From assembly GCA_030272585.1 (NCBI GenBank), contig BSYQ01000011.1:930001-994000 (forward strand): DNA of 64,000 nt, written 5' to 3'. The notes under the pieces were generated by a model, which saw only the letters and a program-made list of their open reading frames with translations, did no database searches and had not been told where the DNA came from. Positions 43,975 to 56,520 of the stretch are shown in pieces. This stretch comes from Bryopsis sp. KO-2023 (Eukaryota > Chlorophyta > Ulvophyceae > Bryopsidales > Bryopsidaceae). A program made the position numbers and the translations under genes. The number at the start of each line of letters is the position of its first letter. Positions within the stretch are counted from its first letter, which is position 1.

Positions 43975-46776
43975 ATGGAGAGGGAGCCCAGCGATTTTTG
44001 TTGGGGAGATTTGCACGAGGACCACCTGTTGAGAATTATGGTGTGCGTGTTGGGGCCGTTGGTGAAAAAAGAGCATTTCTTGTCCAACGGCATTATAATA
44101 AAACACCACCATCTGGAGCCCACATTTTTGAATAACTTTGCTGATCTCGCCGTCCTCCCCCAGGTAAACGTTGCTACTTATGTGTGTGTGCGTTTTTTCG
44201 AGCTTTTATTTTTTTAAATAGCACAAAAAAAACTAAGAAAATTCGATTAATCGAAAAGATTTCAAAAAATTGAATTGGTTTCCGCTTTCCTCCCCGTGAA
44301 AGGCTAACATCCTTTTCAAAAAAAGCAAAGAAAAAAACGAAGGAAAAAACTTTTTCTGAAATCTGCATCTAACCTATCAGTGTTCTTTTTCTTTTTTTTC
44401 TTTTAGGTATGCCGACGGTGGCGGGATATAGTGAAACGCTCGCCCCCTCTCTGGAATTGTGTGAACATCGACCCCACTGCTCTGGGGGTTCCCAGCGAGA
44501 GCCGGTCCTGGCAGAAATTATTTCAATGGCTGGGGCCCCATTCCCAAAATTTCCGAGTTTTGAGAATGTCGGATGCCGAAGCCTGCAGAGACCCGACGAG
44601 GGATCAATTGAAGCTGGGAGCTTTGTGCACTTTAGCTCACTCAGTACGGTAAAGACCAAAAACACACACACGCAAGAAAAATCAACAAGTGAGGGACGCC
44701 TTGCTTGTGTTGCTTTTTTTTAGGGATCGGAATTTCCATGTGGAGCCAAGAAAAGAGCGTTAATGCTTACCGAATACCTTTTGAAAAGAATAAAAAGCAA
44801 ATACCTTTTTGGAAAGCATTAAAAAACGTATACCTTTTTCGAAAAGAAACAAAAATGACTTACGTTTTGGAAAGAAACAAAAATAATCAACTTCTTGAAA
44901 AGAAACAAAAGGGGGAGTACAGAAGGGAATTAAAGAAGGAAAAAAGAATGCCGACCTCAATAACCCGCCGGAAAAATAGCAAATCATGGGTGTAGGTGTA
45001 GGAACGAAAGAGGATCGTTTTTTTTTTTGCTCGTAGTTTCTTGAACTTTTTTTTTTTTGCCTTTCAGGGTCCTGCACCTGGATAGATGCTTCCATCCATC
45101 AGTGGGGGGTCACCTTGTGAACGTGCTGGGGGAATTCAGAAACCTGACTCAGCTCCAAGTGGCCAACATCAATCCAGACTTCATAGCCAAGGTATTTCCA
45201 CACGCCATTAAGATCGGAAATACAGTCATACTGGAACTGCATTTCCTATCCATTTAAAAAAAACATTGTCGCAATTTTTGGAAGAATTACGCTAGCCTTC
45301 TCTCGCCCGAGGTGTTACTTGTTTTTCCTTTTTTTTTATTGCAGGGGGTACCTTTGCCCGAATTCTTGCATTTTTTAATGTGTGTTGAGTGTCATGTTGG
45401 GTTTTTGTTTGGTGAAATGCAGATAAAGTGTTTGCGGAGGCTTTCTGAGTTGAAAATATTGGAGATACAAGGCAGCGAGGATTACTGGGATAGATCTTGG
45501 CCTATGCTGTCGCTCAGTCCAAACGTGTTACCCAGCAAACTGGAGGTGAGTTTTGTTCCATTTCTGGTTTTTGCCTTTCGCTTGTTTTCCAATTTCGAGT
45601 TCTTTAGATTTCGAAAAAAAATAAAAATTAAGAGGGAAGGTGGTATGGATCGGAAGAACTCCATTGGGAGTGGTGTTCAAATCGAAGCCCATTTTTGCTC
45701 GATGCCGTACTCATAGTTGCACACACAGAAATAGATAAAAATAGATTAAATAAATCTATAAATATGTTAATCTATCATCATTTTTTTTTTCTTTTATTAT
45801 TTTGTTTTCTTAGTATAAAAAAAAGATGCGTTTTTTTGCCACTCTCTCTGGACACTGAGTGGTTTTTCTTTCTTTCTCGGCACAGACTCTGTCGTTGTCG
45901 AACATCAAGGTTCTAGCCCAGCCGTCAGAAACAATGAAATTTCGATATCTCTCCACCTTGGAAGTGATATACACCCTGTGGTATGGCGATTTCGTGAAAG
46001 CCATAACCAGAATCACGGGGCTAAAACACCTGAGCGTCCGAGATTGCGACAGGGCCATTGATGATGATGATGACGGCAGTGTGGATAACGAAATCCCAGG
46101 GGAAAGGGAGCACTGGCGTGAATTTCAAAAGCTTGATCAGCTGGAGTCCCTGGACCTCACCAACCTGTATTGCGGGAATTTCACCGAGAGGTTGGGGAAA
46201 GATCTGTCCGGTGTTTCTCATCTGACGGCGCTCACCAGTCTGAAGCTTTGCCCGGAGGACATCGCCAGTCTGACACCCTGCGTCGTGGGGGAGGGGCTGT
46301 CGGTGTTGACCCAGCTCCGGGAGCTCCATTTAGTGAATTTCGGCATGAGGGATGTGCCGAAAGAGGTTTACAGGTTACCTTTGTTGGAAGAATTGTCATT
46401 GGCGGGCAATAACTTGAGTAGATTACCATCGGAGGTCCCCGCCTCGTCGAAAACTCTGAAGTCCATCCGGTTGGACATCAATTGCTTCGACGAGATTCCG
46501 ATGGAGCTGATGTATTGGGAAAACTTGACCAAGGTGTCTCTCGCCAGAAACCCGTTGAAATTCAGCAAGAGTTTGGACTTTCTGGCAGACATGCGGAGCT
46601 TGGAGGATGTGATTCTTGGGCAAGGCCACGGAGTGGAGGTTTTCCCCACGGGGGGGACGCCCCTCGTCGAACGGCTTTGCCGAGATTTGAAATTAGAAAC
46701 CATCAGTGCCTTTCATTGGGGGGGGCTCTGTACAGCAATCAAACTCAAGAAACGCACGTTGCGTTTGTTGATGTGA
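43975..46776 (+). CDS. F-box-like / leucine-rich-repeat protein, 5 exons
   Basis: 522 aa. Exons 43975-44163, 44407-44648, 45068-45191, 45423-45545, 45886-46776; 1569 nt in frame. The N-terminus resembles an F-box: WGDLHEDHLLRIMVCVLGPL at the start and VCRRWRDIVKRSPPLWNCVN at the exon 1/2 junction, which would recruit a SKP1-CUL1 ubiquitin ligase. The rest is irregular leucine-rich repeats (FRVLRMSDAE, RVLHLDRCF, FRNLTQLQVANI, LSELKILEIQGS, LESLDLTNLYC, LTALTSLKLC, LTQLRELHLVNF, LPLLEELSLAGNNLSRLPSE, TLKSIRLDINCF, ENLTKVSLARNPL) that would bind a substrate. An acidic insert (AIDDDDDGSV) sits near the middle. Substrate unknown. The last exon, at 891 nt, is far longer than the others. AATAAA occurs near 46897. 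Confidence 0.85.
44764..44911. repeat. Degenerate tandem repeat, about five ~30-bp units
   Basis: Units of the form TACCTTTTTGGAAAGAAA plus A-rich spacer recur with substitutions through intron 2 of the F-box/LRR gene. Confidence 0.7.
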
Positions 46777-47515
46777 GAAAAACTGAAAAAAAAGAACGCA
46801 GAAGAAAAAAGGGGAAGGGGGGGGGACAGGAGAAATGCAATTGAAAGTGAATTTGTGGGGGTGGGGGGGATTTTGGGGGGGTGTTGGAACGTAAAATAAA
46901 TAAAGTCTCCAGGGTGGACGGGGGTTGGGTTGAAAATACACCATCTAACGATTGATCTTGGCAAGAATTTAGCCGTTTGGCCAACAAGAGATGAACGGGG
47001 GATGAGTTCAATATGATTGATTAATTTTTATTAGGGGTTCTGTTGATGGGCAGCGGGATTCAAGGGGTTTTCCAAAATTTGGGAAAATTTAGGGTTGGTA
47101 CGGATTGATTGATTGATTGATTGCTGATTTGGGGATTTCTGTCCTAGATTCTGTGTTTAAACTGATGAGATGGTGTTGTGAGGGGAAAAACTGACACCAC
47201 CAAAAATTACATCGATTGGGGAAATGCCCTTGGAACACCTCTTTCAACTCCACTGTGTTTTTTTTGTCCTTTTTTGGGTTTTTTTGCATTGGAAGGTGTC
47301 GATACACTTGTAACACCACATTGAAAGACTTCGTTTCGTGAACACCGCCTGCTCTAGAAACCCACATTTTCCAGATGTAAAGAGGATACTATGGTTTAAA
47401 CTTCTTCACAAAAAAAAGGCACTCCCCCTTTGCGGTTAATTGAATGTTTTTTTGTTCCCCTCCTAACCCCCACTGGGATTTTTTGAAAGCCCTCAGCTAA
47501 TCCACAAATCGACCA
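46777..47515. other. Intergenic, F-box/LRR 3' flank and helical-repeat gene promoter
   Basis: About 740 bp between two plus-strand genes. G runs near 46816-46880, an AATAAA near 46897 and a short (TTGA)n run near 47105. No gene seen. Confidence 0.5.
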
Positions 47516-50500
47516 ATGATTGGGATGATTGCCCGCCGCCAATTTACGGGGGCTTTTTTATTCGATTCGTGGCATCAATTCCAGCATTGGAGCTTACGTA
47601 AGGAACATTACGTCGCAGCGCAGCCTTTTTTGCCTTCAATTTGCGACAGGAGGTCGAATCTGTCGTTCCCCAAAGCCTCATCGAAGGTTTTCCTTCTGAT
47701 GGATATGGTTTTACGGCGGGCTGTGTCGGGAAAATTGAAGGCCAGCAAATCGATCGAAAATTACGCCCCAGGTATGCTCAAAAAGGCAACTTCGTCACAC
47801 TTCCAGAATGCATGCAAAGCTCTTTTCAATCCAACGTTACACTTTTGTTCGAAATACATTATGGGGTTCCCAGTTTTGAGAAAGGGGGCATGCAAAACTC
47901 GACAAAATCCGAAAGAAGCCGTGAAGGAGAATATATTGTGGATGGCGTCAATTCGGGATGTGATATTTTGGACTCCAGCCTGAACATCTGAAGGGCCTTT
48001 TTGTCTGGACAGGAATTTTGGAGGGCATTGGAGGATTGTCCAGAGGCTTGTGCGATGATGGGAGGGCTCACCTCAATCCTGGGCAACCCGCCCCCACTGA
48101 AAGTTGCACATCGATCGGAAAATTCGGGGGCCACAGTCATAAGGTGGATCATTTCAGGAAAATGTAAACAAAATTCTCTATTATTGTTATTGTTTATTTA
48201 TTTATTACACTCTGGTAGGATTTCTTAGCATTCTCTTTCAAAAGTGAAACGAGAATTCCCCTGCCCTCCCTTTTTTTGTTTTTGATGTATACACGCTGCC
48301 TGGCATATACTTGCATATGGAAAACACACCCAAACCATCAGTCTGACCCCAGCGTCAAATCTTTTGGAAAAGCAGGTGCCTGGGAATACTTCCCACCAAT
48401 CGTCAAGATTTGGCCTAATGGGATTTGGTGGGCGAGGTTATGCCCTGGAAGCTCCCCTTGTCACTTCATTGCCCTCGATAAAACGCTGGGATGATGTTCA
48501 ACGGGAAATTCGTGAGTGGAGGAGGGAAGGTGCAACCGAGAATTCAGTGCGATCCGTTTTCCAGGTGCGAAAACATTTCGCTGAACAATAACCAACCACA
48601 CTCACCCCTTTGTGTTTTTTGATCATGCGATGGGCTACGTTAGTACAAAAATTTCGCTGCTTGTGAATCCGTCGGGATGCAATTTTTATTTATTTTTATT
48701 TTTAAAATTGCATCTGCCAGTTTGTAAAGCCCGAATTTTTTCATGATGGGATCATGGAGACTTCTTTATTTTCATTTAAACAAAAAAAAATGAAAAAATG
48801 AAAGTACTCCACAATTAGCCATTTGTTGGCTGATTGTGGAGTGGCCATGCTGTTTCGGTTTTTGAAAATATATAAAGAAAATGTAATCCTTCAATAATTG
48901 GGTGTGTATGTTGACTATAATGATGTGTGAGTAAAAGAGTGATAAAAGTGTGAGACGCTTTTTTGGAAACGAGCAGGCTTTCCACAGACTGGGGCCCATG
49001 CCGATGTTCATCAACGGCCACGATTTGACAGCCCATTTTTCACAGCAGCTTCACAATTTATCGGCGGTGGACATCGTCATGATGTATTTTTGGGTGTGCA
49101 AATCGAAAATCAACGATCCGGGTTTTCTGGAAGAAGCGGCAAAACAGATATTGGCGAAAGGTGACAGAATCGAGTCTCACAGAGGAAAAAATTCCTGGTT
49201 GGGAAACTGGTTAGAATATATTGCATCCCATATCCCCCTTTTTTTTCTATCAATTGTGGTCCCAATTGTCACAGTTTCTTTTCTTTTTTTTGCCTGATAT
49301 TATGATTTCCCAAGAACAGAAAAAAAAAAAAAAAAAAAAAAAAAACAATCCATAGCGTAAAAAATTGACAGCAATCAGCTTTCATGTTATCTGTTCACCC
49401 CACCGTTTTCGATTCTTTTTTTTTGTTTTTCTTTTTGCTGCCCAGGTGTTTCTGGCCTGGAAAACAAACACTTAGTTTTGATGATATACGGAACAGCCCT
49501 GGTGAAAGGTCGAAAAACTGGAGGGGCCGATTCCAAGCCTGCGTTCCCCTCCCAGTCCCGTATGTTGGATTCTCTGGTCAAAGAGCTGGTTTCCTCCGAA
49601 AGGTTGGGCAGCTTGACGGAGCAGGATTTGACAAACAGCGTGTATGCTTTGGGGTGGTTGGGGTTTCAGAAAACAGAAACGATCGAGCCTCTGCTGGAAA
49701 GAATGGGATCCGAGGGGGCGTTGGGGAAATATCTGGAGCAAGAACTGGTCAATGCTCTGCATGGAATGTCGCTGTTGAACCTCCAGGTGGGGACAGTGTC
49801 GAAGAATAGAAGTAAAAAAAAAATGTGAAATTAAAAGAAGAATGGAAACCATGCTTTTGATCAAGTTGATTAACATCAGAAAGTTCTGTTCTGTTTTTAT
49901 TTGATTTTTTAAAATGCTTCTTTATGTTATTCTATCAACATAGAGGACCGGATGGCGTGTATTTTTTTATAAAAAGTACCTTTCATTTTCATTTTCTTTT
50001 GGCTCAGTTTTCAGTTTGTTTTCCCAACAACTACTAATCGATGTTCATTTTTACTGAAAAGGACCACAAGTCGGTTTCCATAATGGTCGAACAAGCATTG
50101 TCAAAAGAACGGCATAAAAAATACAAAGATCAAGAAATATCCAACCTGCTCCACAGCCTGGGGATCCTCGGATGCTCAGAAGGGCAGAAAGAGAATCTCA
50201 CTCTTTTGGTCCAAGAAAGTGTGAGAAGTGAGAGATTGGCTGGCTACAAAGACCAGCACATCAGCAACATTATCGGAGCGGTTGGTCAGCTGGGAGTGAG
50301 TGATTTTGAAGTCGTGAGAATTTTGGTGGAGGAAATCGTCAGCGGTCGGCGGCGAGAGAAATTGCGGGAGCATCATTTGGCGGCTGTTGTTTATGCTCTG
50401 GGTAAATTGAACATTGACAAGAAAAATTGGCCGAAAATTCTTGAGAAAAGGGAACGCTAACCTGTGGGTTGAGAGTCGCTTGTTGGAGTTGGTTGGGTGT

Positions 50501-53500
50501 TCACTGATAATTGTGGCGCTGATTCTGGCAAAGCTGATTTTTTTTTTTTTGCACATATTAGAGGAGAGAGAGAGATAAATATAGAACTGGTTGAATTTTC
50601 AACACCACGAGGTCTAAACAGCAACTGTTATCTTTTCTGTTATTTTGTTTTTTATGACTGCCCGAAACAAAGTGGAGTATGATTTTGCAGAGGGTTCAAA
50701 AAACAAACAAACATCGCTTTTCAGGATTTTCTGTTTTCGTTTCACAAACGTATGGCACCTTTTTTTTGAAAAGGAGCTCGTCACTGCAAGACTTGGGATG
50801 CTCTGTAACACAGTTGCACATTTTGGATTAAAAAAAAGCGTCTTCAATTTCACTGGGAAAAAAATATATGTCGCACAGTCATGCCCATGTAATGAGAGCA
50901 TTGATACTGTGTGTAGTGGCGAGCTCCCAAAAGAAATAAAAAGCACAAAGAGCGGAGCGAAAAAAATAAAAAAATAAAAAATAGTCAGGGTATCCTCGAT
51001 GTCACAGTTCAATTATTTTTGGTTTTGCGTTTTTTCCTTACAGCTCGTTTCTGCTCAATAATTTTTACTGCAACAGATCCTTTCCACCTGTTTTTCCCCA
51101 CAAAAAAAGAAAACGACGAAACGGGCTGCCGTAGCACCAAACAAATATCACACACTTACTTACCTTGGGCACTCCACTTGCAGAAATTTCTTTCTTTTTT
51201 AAAGAAAATTCTAAGCAAATCAAACCACAGTAACAAAAACAAAAAAAGAGAAAAACATCCCTGAGCTGCCTTTATACTTGTGCGTGAATGTTTTTTTTTT
51301 CCACTTTTTAGGGAAAAGTGGATTTTACGAAGATGCATTGATCGGTAATCTTTTGGAGGAAGTTGGCCGGGGTTCCAGACTCCGCTCGTATTCTGCCAAA
51401 GATTTGGCAGCCATAATTTGTGGCCTTGGGCAGATGGATGCCAAAGAGGGGCCCCTTTTGGAAAGGATGACCAGAGAACTGGGGAGACCCCTGCGGTTGA
51501 AGGAAATTTCCGACAAGCAGATTTTTTCCGTGTTGATGTCTTTGTCGAATCTGGACTTCAGGTGAGCCTTCCTATTTGGAAAAAAAAAAAGAAAAGAAAG
51601 AAAAAAAAAAAAAAGAAAGAAAAAAAGAAAGAAAAAAAAAAAGAAAAAGAAAGAAAGAAAAAAAGAAGAAGAAAGAAAGAAAGAGAAATATGGCCATTGC
51701 ACGGTAAGAAAGCTCACATTCCCTGACCTCCGAAAAGGAACGAAAGGAAGACAATTGTGCATTGGATCAAAAAGATCTGGAAAAGAAACAGGTTTTTTTC
51801 ACATAAGCTGGAAGGTTAAATGAAAGGGGAGCTTATTTGCTGCGATGCAGGGATGCCGAGCTGGTCGGCCCACTGCTGGAGAGATCTCTACAGTCTGCCA
51901 ACAACGCAACCAGCCTGGATTTGAACATGGTTTCCCAGTTTGCGCTGTGTGTGGGCAAAATGGGGGTGGGCATCCGTGGGGAAGCCGAAAATCTATTGAA
52001 AAGAGCCTTAAGCAAACCCCTGGACTCGCTCTCCAGCGAAGGCTTAGTCACTCTCATCCACGGCCTGGGCGATATCGGGGCTTCCGCTCGAGAACTCCTA
52101 GCACCGGTCATTGAGGAATTTGTCAAGCCGGGGCGGCTGCAGAGCTTCACCCCACATGATATTTCGATCGGAATGTATGCCCTCGGCCAGATTCGAGACT
52201 GCGACCAGCGGATAATCGATAAGTTGATATGGGAATTCACCAGGAAAGGTTTCCTGGAGAAAGCGGGGAACGAGGCTCTCTCCAACGTTATCTATGGATT
52301 GGGCCAGCTCCGCCACGTCCCCAGCGAGGGGGTGGTGGTGTTGTTGGAAGGGGAAATATCTAAGCCAGATCGAGTGGAGAAATACACCTTCCAGGAGTTG
52401 GCAAACATTCTACACAGCTTGGGGCTGTTGAGGCTTGAGAAACGAGAAAGAGTTGCGGAAATCACGGATATGTTGGCTAAACTGGCGGTCAGTCCCCCCA
52501 AACTCAGCCAAAGCAGGGATATGGAGCTTGCATGTATGTTGTACGGGCTTTGCCATTTACGATACAAGAACCCTGATGTGTTGGGCCCCCTCATGTCGAC
52601 GCTGTCGGAGGAGAACCGCCTGGGTGGACTATCCAACAAAGATATTTGCAACATAATCTACGCCGTCGGTCAAATGGGCTATGACAGACCCGACCACATT
52701 GCACCGTTGGTGAAAGAGGCTGGAGCGTTGGACAGGATGGCGCAATTCAGCCCAGTGCAGGTTTCCACCTTGATTTACAGTTTGGGGAAATTGAGGTACG
52801 ATAATGATCCGAAAGCGGTGGGGGTTTTCGCCAATGAGCTGATGAAGTCTGGGCAGATGTCGGCTCTGAAATCGCAAGACATCGTGAATGTGCTGCATGG
52901 GCTGGTTTACACGAGAATGACGGGGTCTTCTTCCATGCCAAGAGTGTTGACTGAGATCGGGAGGATGGAAAGAAGAACTGAATATCTGGGTATGTGTCGG
53001 GGCCTGGGAAAATGGGGTTGCTTGTTTGCACCTTTTCTTCCTTTTTAAATGTGCCAGTTAAAGGGCGTAGAAGACCTCATTCTACATGTCAGACTGGCTG
53101 ACATAGCACCAAAGGAACTGTACAAGACTGACACCCTTCCCCCCCCCAAAAAAAAAAGAAAAGAAGAAAGGAAGAAAGGAAGAAAGGAAAGGAAGAAAGG
53201 AAAGAAAGAAAGAAAATAGAATTTTGGATGGGTGGATAATAGTGAATTGAACTGTGCGCAGGGACGGAGGTCTTGACCATATCGAAATGCTTATGTTTCT
53301 TGCGGAGGAGGGCACCATCTCGACAGGTGGAAACCTTGCTGGAGACGTTCATTTACGAAATGTGTCGATCCCAGAGGCTCAAGGAATACGATCATCGACA
53401 GTTGGCCCAGATCTGCATCACGCTGGCCGATGCTAAAAACAGGGATGCCGGCTTGGTGCTGCAAGTATTAAAAGAAATGGTGAAGCCGTCAGCAGGCAAA

Positions 53501-55452
53501 GAGCTGTCGGTGTCAGACTTAGCGAAGACGGTGTGGTCCGTGGGTCCCACTGGCCAGGTTTGTTAATTTCTGTCGAATTTTTCAGAATTCTTGCTGATAT
53601 GTAGTGAGTGTCTGTCGAAAATTGGAGGGGAATCCTCCTGGCTCTGATGCAGTGCCACCTCTGTTGATTGTTGTGATTTTCTTGAAGTTTCTGTCACGTT
53701 TCTGTCGTTTGCTGTCAAGCCCCTGTTGGTGTCTGTCAAACTCCTGACAGTTGGTGACAAGCTTGTGTTGGTGACAGCTTCCTGCTAGTTTCTGTGAAAT
53801 TCCTTTTTCAGTGTTTCCAAGTTTCTGCCAAACCCCTGTTAGTTTCTGGCAATTTCTGTCAAATTTATCAGTTTGGCCAATCTATGCCAGTTTCTGTCAA
53901 TTTCTATCAGATTTGGGACTCTCTGGAGTATCCAATGCCTTTTCTTCTACTGACTGCGGCATAGAAACTGTGAGCACCTATTTCTAATTTTATTATTATT
54001 TTTGCAATGAGAAGGGTCATTTTGTATCTCTTTTTTGATAGGTCAACAAGGAGCAACGGCCATTCATCGTGGTGTGCATTCGAGCTCTGATTTATATGGT
54101 TTTGCAACGAGAAAAGGATTTCTCGACAATGCCTTCATTTCACTTGGCAGAAATGATTATCGGGATGGGCTGCATGGGGCTCAGAGATTATAAGGTGGCG
54201 CAAAAAATTTACCTGATCCCCCCTGTTTTTTTTTTTCAGGAAATTCTTGAAAAGAAACTCAGTTAGTATGAATCTTGACAAACGAAACAAATGCCGTTGC
54301 TTTTGTTGGTACATTCAAATTAAAAACAAAAAAAGAAGGGAAGAATGAATAAAACATTGTGTATTCATGATATATATTTTTTATTATTTTTTGCTAACAC
54401 ATGCAGACGTATGCATGCGTTGGTATGATGGTTTATTTTTTTCCTCCCCCTTTCTTCTTGTATATTTTGTTGATAAAAACAAACAAAATTCCCACGATTT
54501 TTGTACCTTGTTTTCTTTTCCCGCACCACAGATATTGGATGCCATGGCTCAAGAATTGATGAAACCAGAAAGATTGGAAAGCTATCGACCTTGGCATTTG
54601 GCAAAGATTATGAGGGCCCTTGGCCAATTACGAACTCACAATGTCAAGGTGATTCTCTAGACATACTTCCAACTTCAATTTCCGAGCGAACAATATAAAA
54701 AAAATGAAAATTCCCATATTCTTGGCTTAAAAATATGCTGTGTTGTGTTTGTCTTTCTCTGTTTTTTTTTTGGTCAATCTCAACTCATGGGGTTTTTTTC
54801 GTGCAGCCCTGATGCATAAAATAAGACAGGGATTTCCTTTCTAAAGCAGTATTGGGGATGCTGCCAGTTTTTTACTGCAAATCTAAAACTGTGATAAATT
54901 CAGCGTTGATCATTTGTGTGCGCAAATAGCAGAACACAAGGACTGCATTTCTTCTCTTTTTTCTTTTTTTTCTTTTTTCTCTCACCTGAGTCGTGAAAAA
55001 TATGGATAAGAATAGCAGGGCTCTGATCGTTTGAGGTTTTTTTTTTCACCAAATGCAGTTGCTGAAAGCATTGAGCCGCGAGATTTGCAAACCAGAAGTC
55101 ACTGAAATGTTCGATGGGGAAGAAATGTCCGAACTGATGTCGGGCATAATAATGCTTGAAAGCTTCAGAGACGAAGGGTTGCTTAAGGTATTTGTTTATC
55201 AACACACATCTGTTGGCATTTCTTTTCTGGCAGCTTCACCACCTTTTTTTTTGCATGCACTTTTTTTTTCCCCACACCGTTTGATAGCTTTTTCAATCAT
55301 GTATTTGTACCCTTCAACAATTTTCCAGCTGCAGCAAATTTAATGTATTTTTTTTGTTGTGTGTGAAAAAGGTGGTGGCGAAGCAGATTCGTGTGGGCAA
55401 CAGGGAGCCCAGATTAGTCAAAATGATTGGGGTTACTACGGCTCGAAAATGA
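47516..55452 (+). CDS. Large helical-repeat (OPR/HPR-like) protein, probably organellar RNA-binding, 13 exons
   Basis: 1201 aa. Exons 47516-47771, 48013-48143, 48376-48564, 48977-49160, 49446-49786, 50062-50401, 51312-51561, 51851-52989, 53262-53557, 54042-54194, 54532-54648, 55059-55187, 55372-55452; 3606 nt in frame. The N-terminus (MIGMIARRQFTGAF...) is basic, aromatic and free of acid at first, like a mitochondrial or plastid presequence. From about residue 200 on, roughly 21 repeats of 38-50 residues recur with consensus (D/E)(L/I)xN(I/L)(I/L)(Y/H)xLGxLG; examples are DLTNSVYALGWLG, EISNLLHSLGILG, DISIGMYALGQIR, ALSNVIYGLGQLR and DICNIIYAVGQMG. This is the pattern of octo/heptatricopeptide-type alpha-alpha repeats that in other organisms bind organellar RNA. 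No RAP or other catalytic domain was seen at the C-terminus, which ends in a short basic tail. Upstream exons 1-2 are supported mainly by phase. Confidence 0.84.
51575..51690. repeat. Poly-purine (AAAG)n-like tract
   Basis: Over 100 nt of A with interspersed G on the plus strand, in intron 7 of the helical-repeat gene (51562-51850). Confidence 0.95.
53158..53217. repeat. (GGAAGAAA)n-like purine repeat
   Basis: Imperfect GGAAGAAA units following a C9A10 composite homopolymer, in intron 8 of the helical-repeat gene. Confidence 0.9.
53562..53925. repeat. Degenerate minisatellite, unit about GTTTCTGTCAAATTCCTG
   Basis: The word TTTCTGTCA or a one-base variant recurs about fifteen times at spacings near 18-25 bp, often followed by AACCCCTGTT or AATTCCT. 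It fills three-quarters of intron 9 of the helical-repeat gene (53558-54041). Confidence 0.8.
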
Positions 55453-56520
55453 CATTTTTTTCACTCAAAAGAGGCCGACTTTTTGAACATCAGAGAGGAC
55501 AAAAAAAAAGGAAAAAGAGTGGAAAAAAAAGGCTCTATCTCGAATATTGGGATGTCATTTTCAAATTTTTTTTTTTTTTTTTTGGGGGGGGGGGTTCAAG
55601 AAAGGAAGATGCAGCTTAAGTCTCTGGAAGGTGGGTCTGTTGATCGAACAAAACGATTGCATCCATTTTTTTGAGAACCTTCTGCAGTGGTTCATTCATC
55701 AGTGGAAAATAATACCTCTTACAAAGTCAAGGGTCAAGAATTCTTTTTTCTTTTTTCTCCTAGAAAGACAGAGGAGAAATTCAAACACGTTAGTTTAGTG
55801 TTAATTTCTGAGGGTTTTTTTCCCAAGGTTGAAAAGAAAGATGATGATCCGAGGTAGCTCTGTTTCAGTTATTTTCCATCTCGATAATAATCACATATGT
55901 TTTTATCCTTTTTCGTTTTGGTGCAGGTTGGATATCCATAGGGCAATAGATACAACAGTCCTGGCCCAGTGAGGAAGAATATTTAATTGTAAAAATCGCT
56001 GGAGAAAACTCATGCGAGAGCAGTTTTGAACCGATAATTATCCCCCTGAGTAAAGGGGATTAACTCTCTCCCTGCTGATTCATTGAAGAACCTGTTTCGA
56101 AAAACCTGTTTGGAAAAAGGGAATGACAAGGGGATGGAACTCTGCAACTCTCCAAAGCAACAGCAAGGGTGGGGCAGATTGGACCAGTGCATTTGTGAAC
56201 CTCACCAATTTACAGAGATTCAACTAAACAGAACTCCCAAGGCCCATATTTTTTGCCACCAGAAAAATGCAATTACAACGCTCTAGCCCAGAAAACCACA
56301 AAACGCCCCACAACCGAATTTCATGACCATTTCTCTCCGGCAAAAAATCTCTTCTCCCCCCTCCCCCCTCCCTCGCCCTTCCCAACAGCAAGAAAACTCA
56401 AAGATATAGATGGATTGATCGATATCATCCACTTTCCCAACCCTTGCCACCTCTTTCCCACAAAAACGGACCCCTGAAATTGACCAGCAATCATTGGAGG
56501 ATTCACTTCCTTTCTCTTAG
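55453..56520. other. Intergenic between convergent genes
   Basis: About 1.07 kb separating the helical-repeat gene from the TTC14-like gene. A T18G11 tract lies at 55566-55594. Short frames only; no gene seen. Confidence 0.5.
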
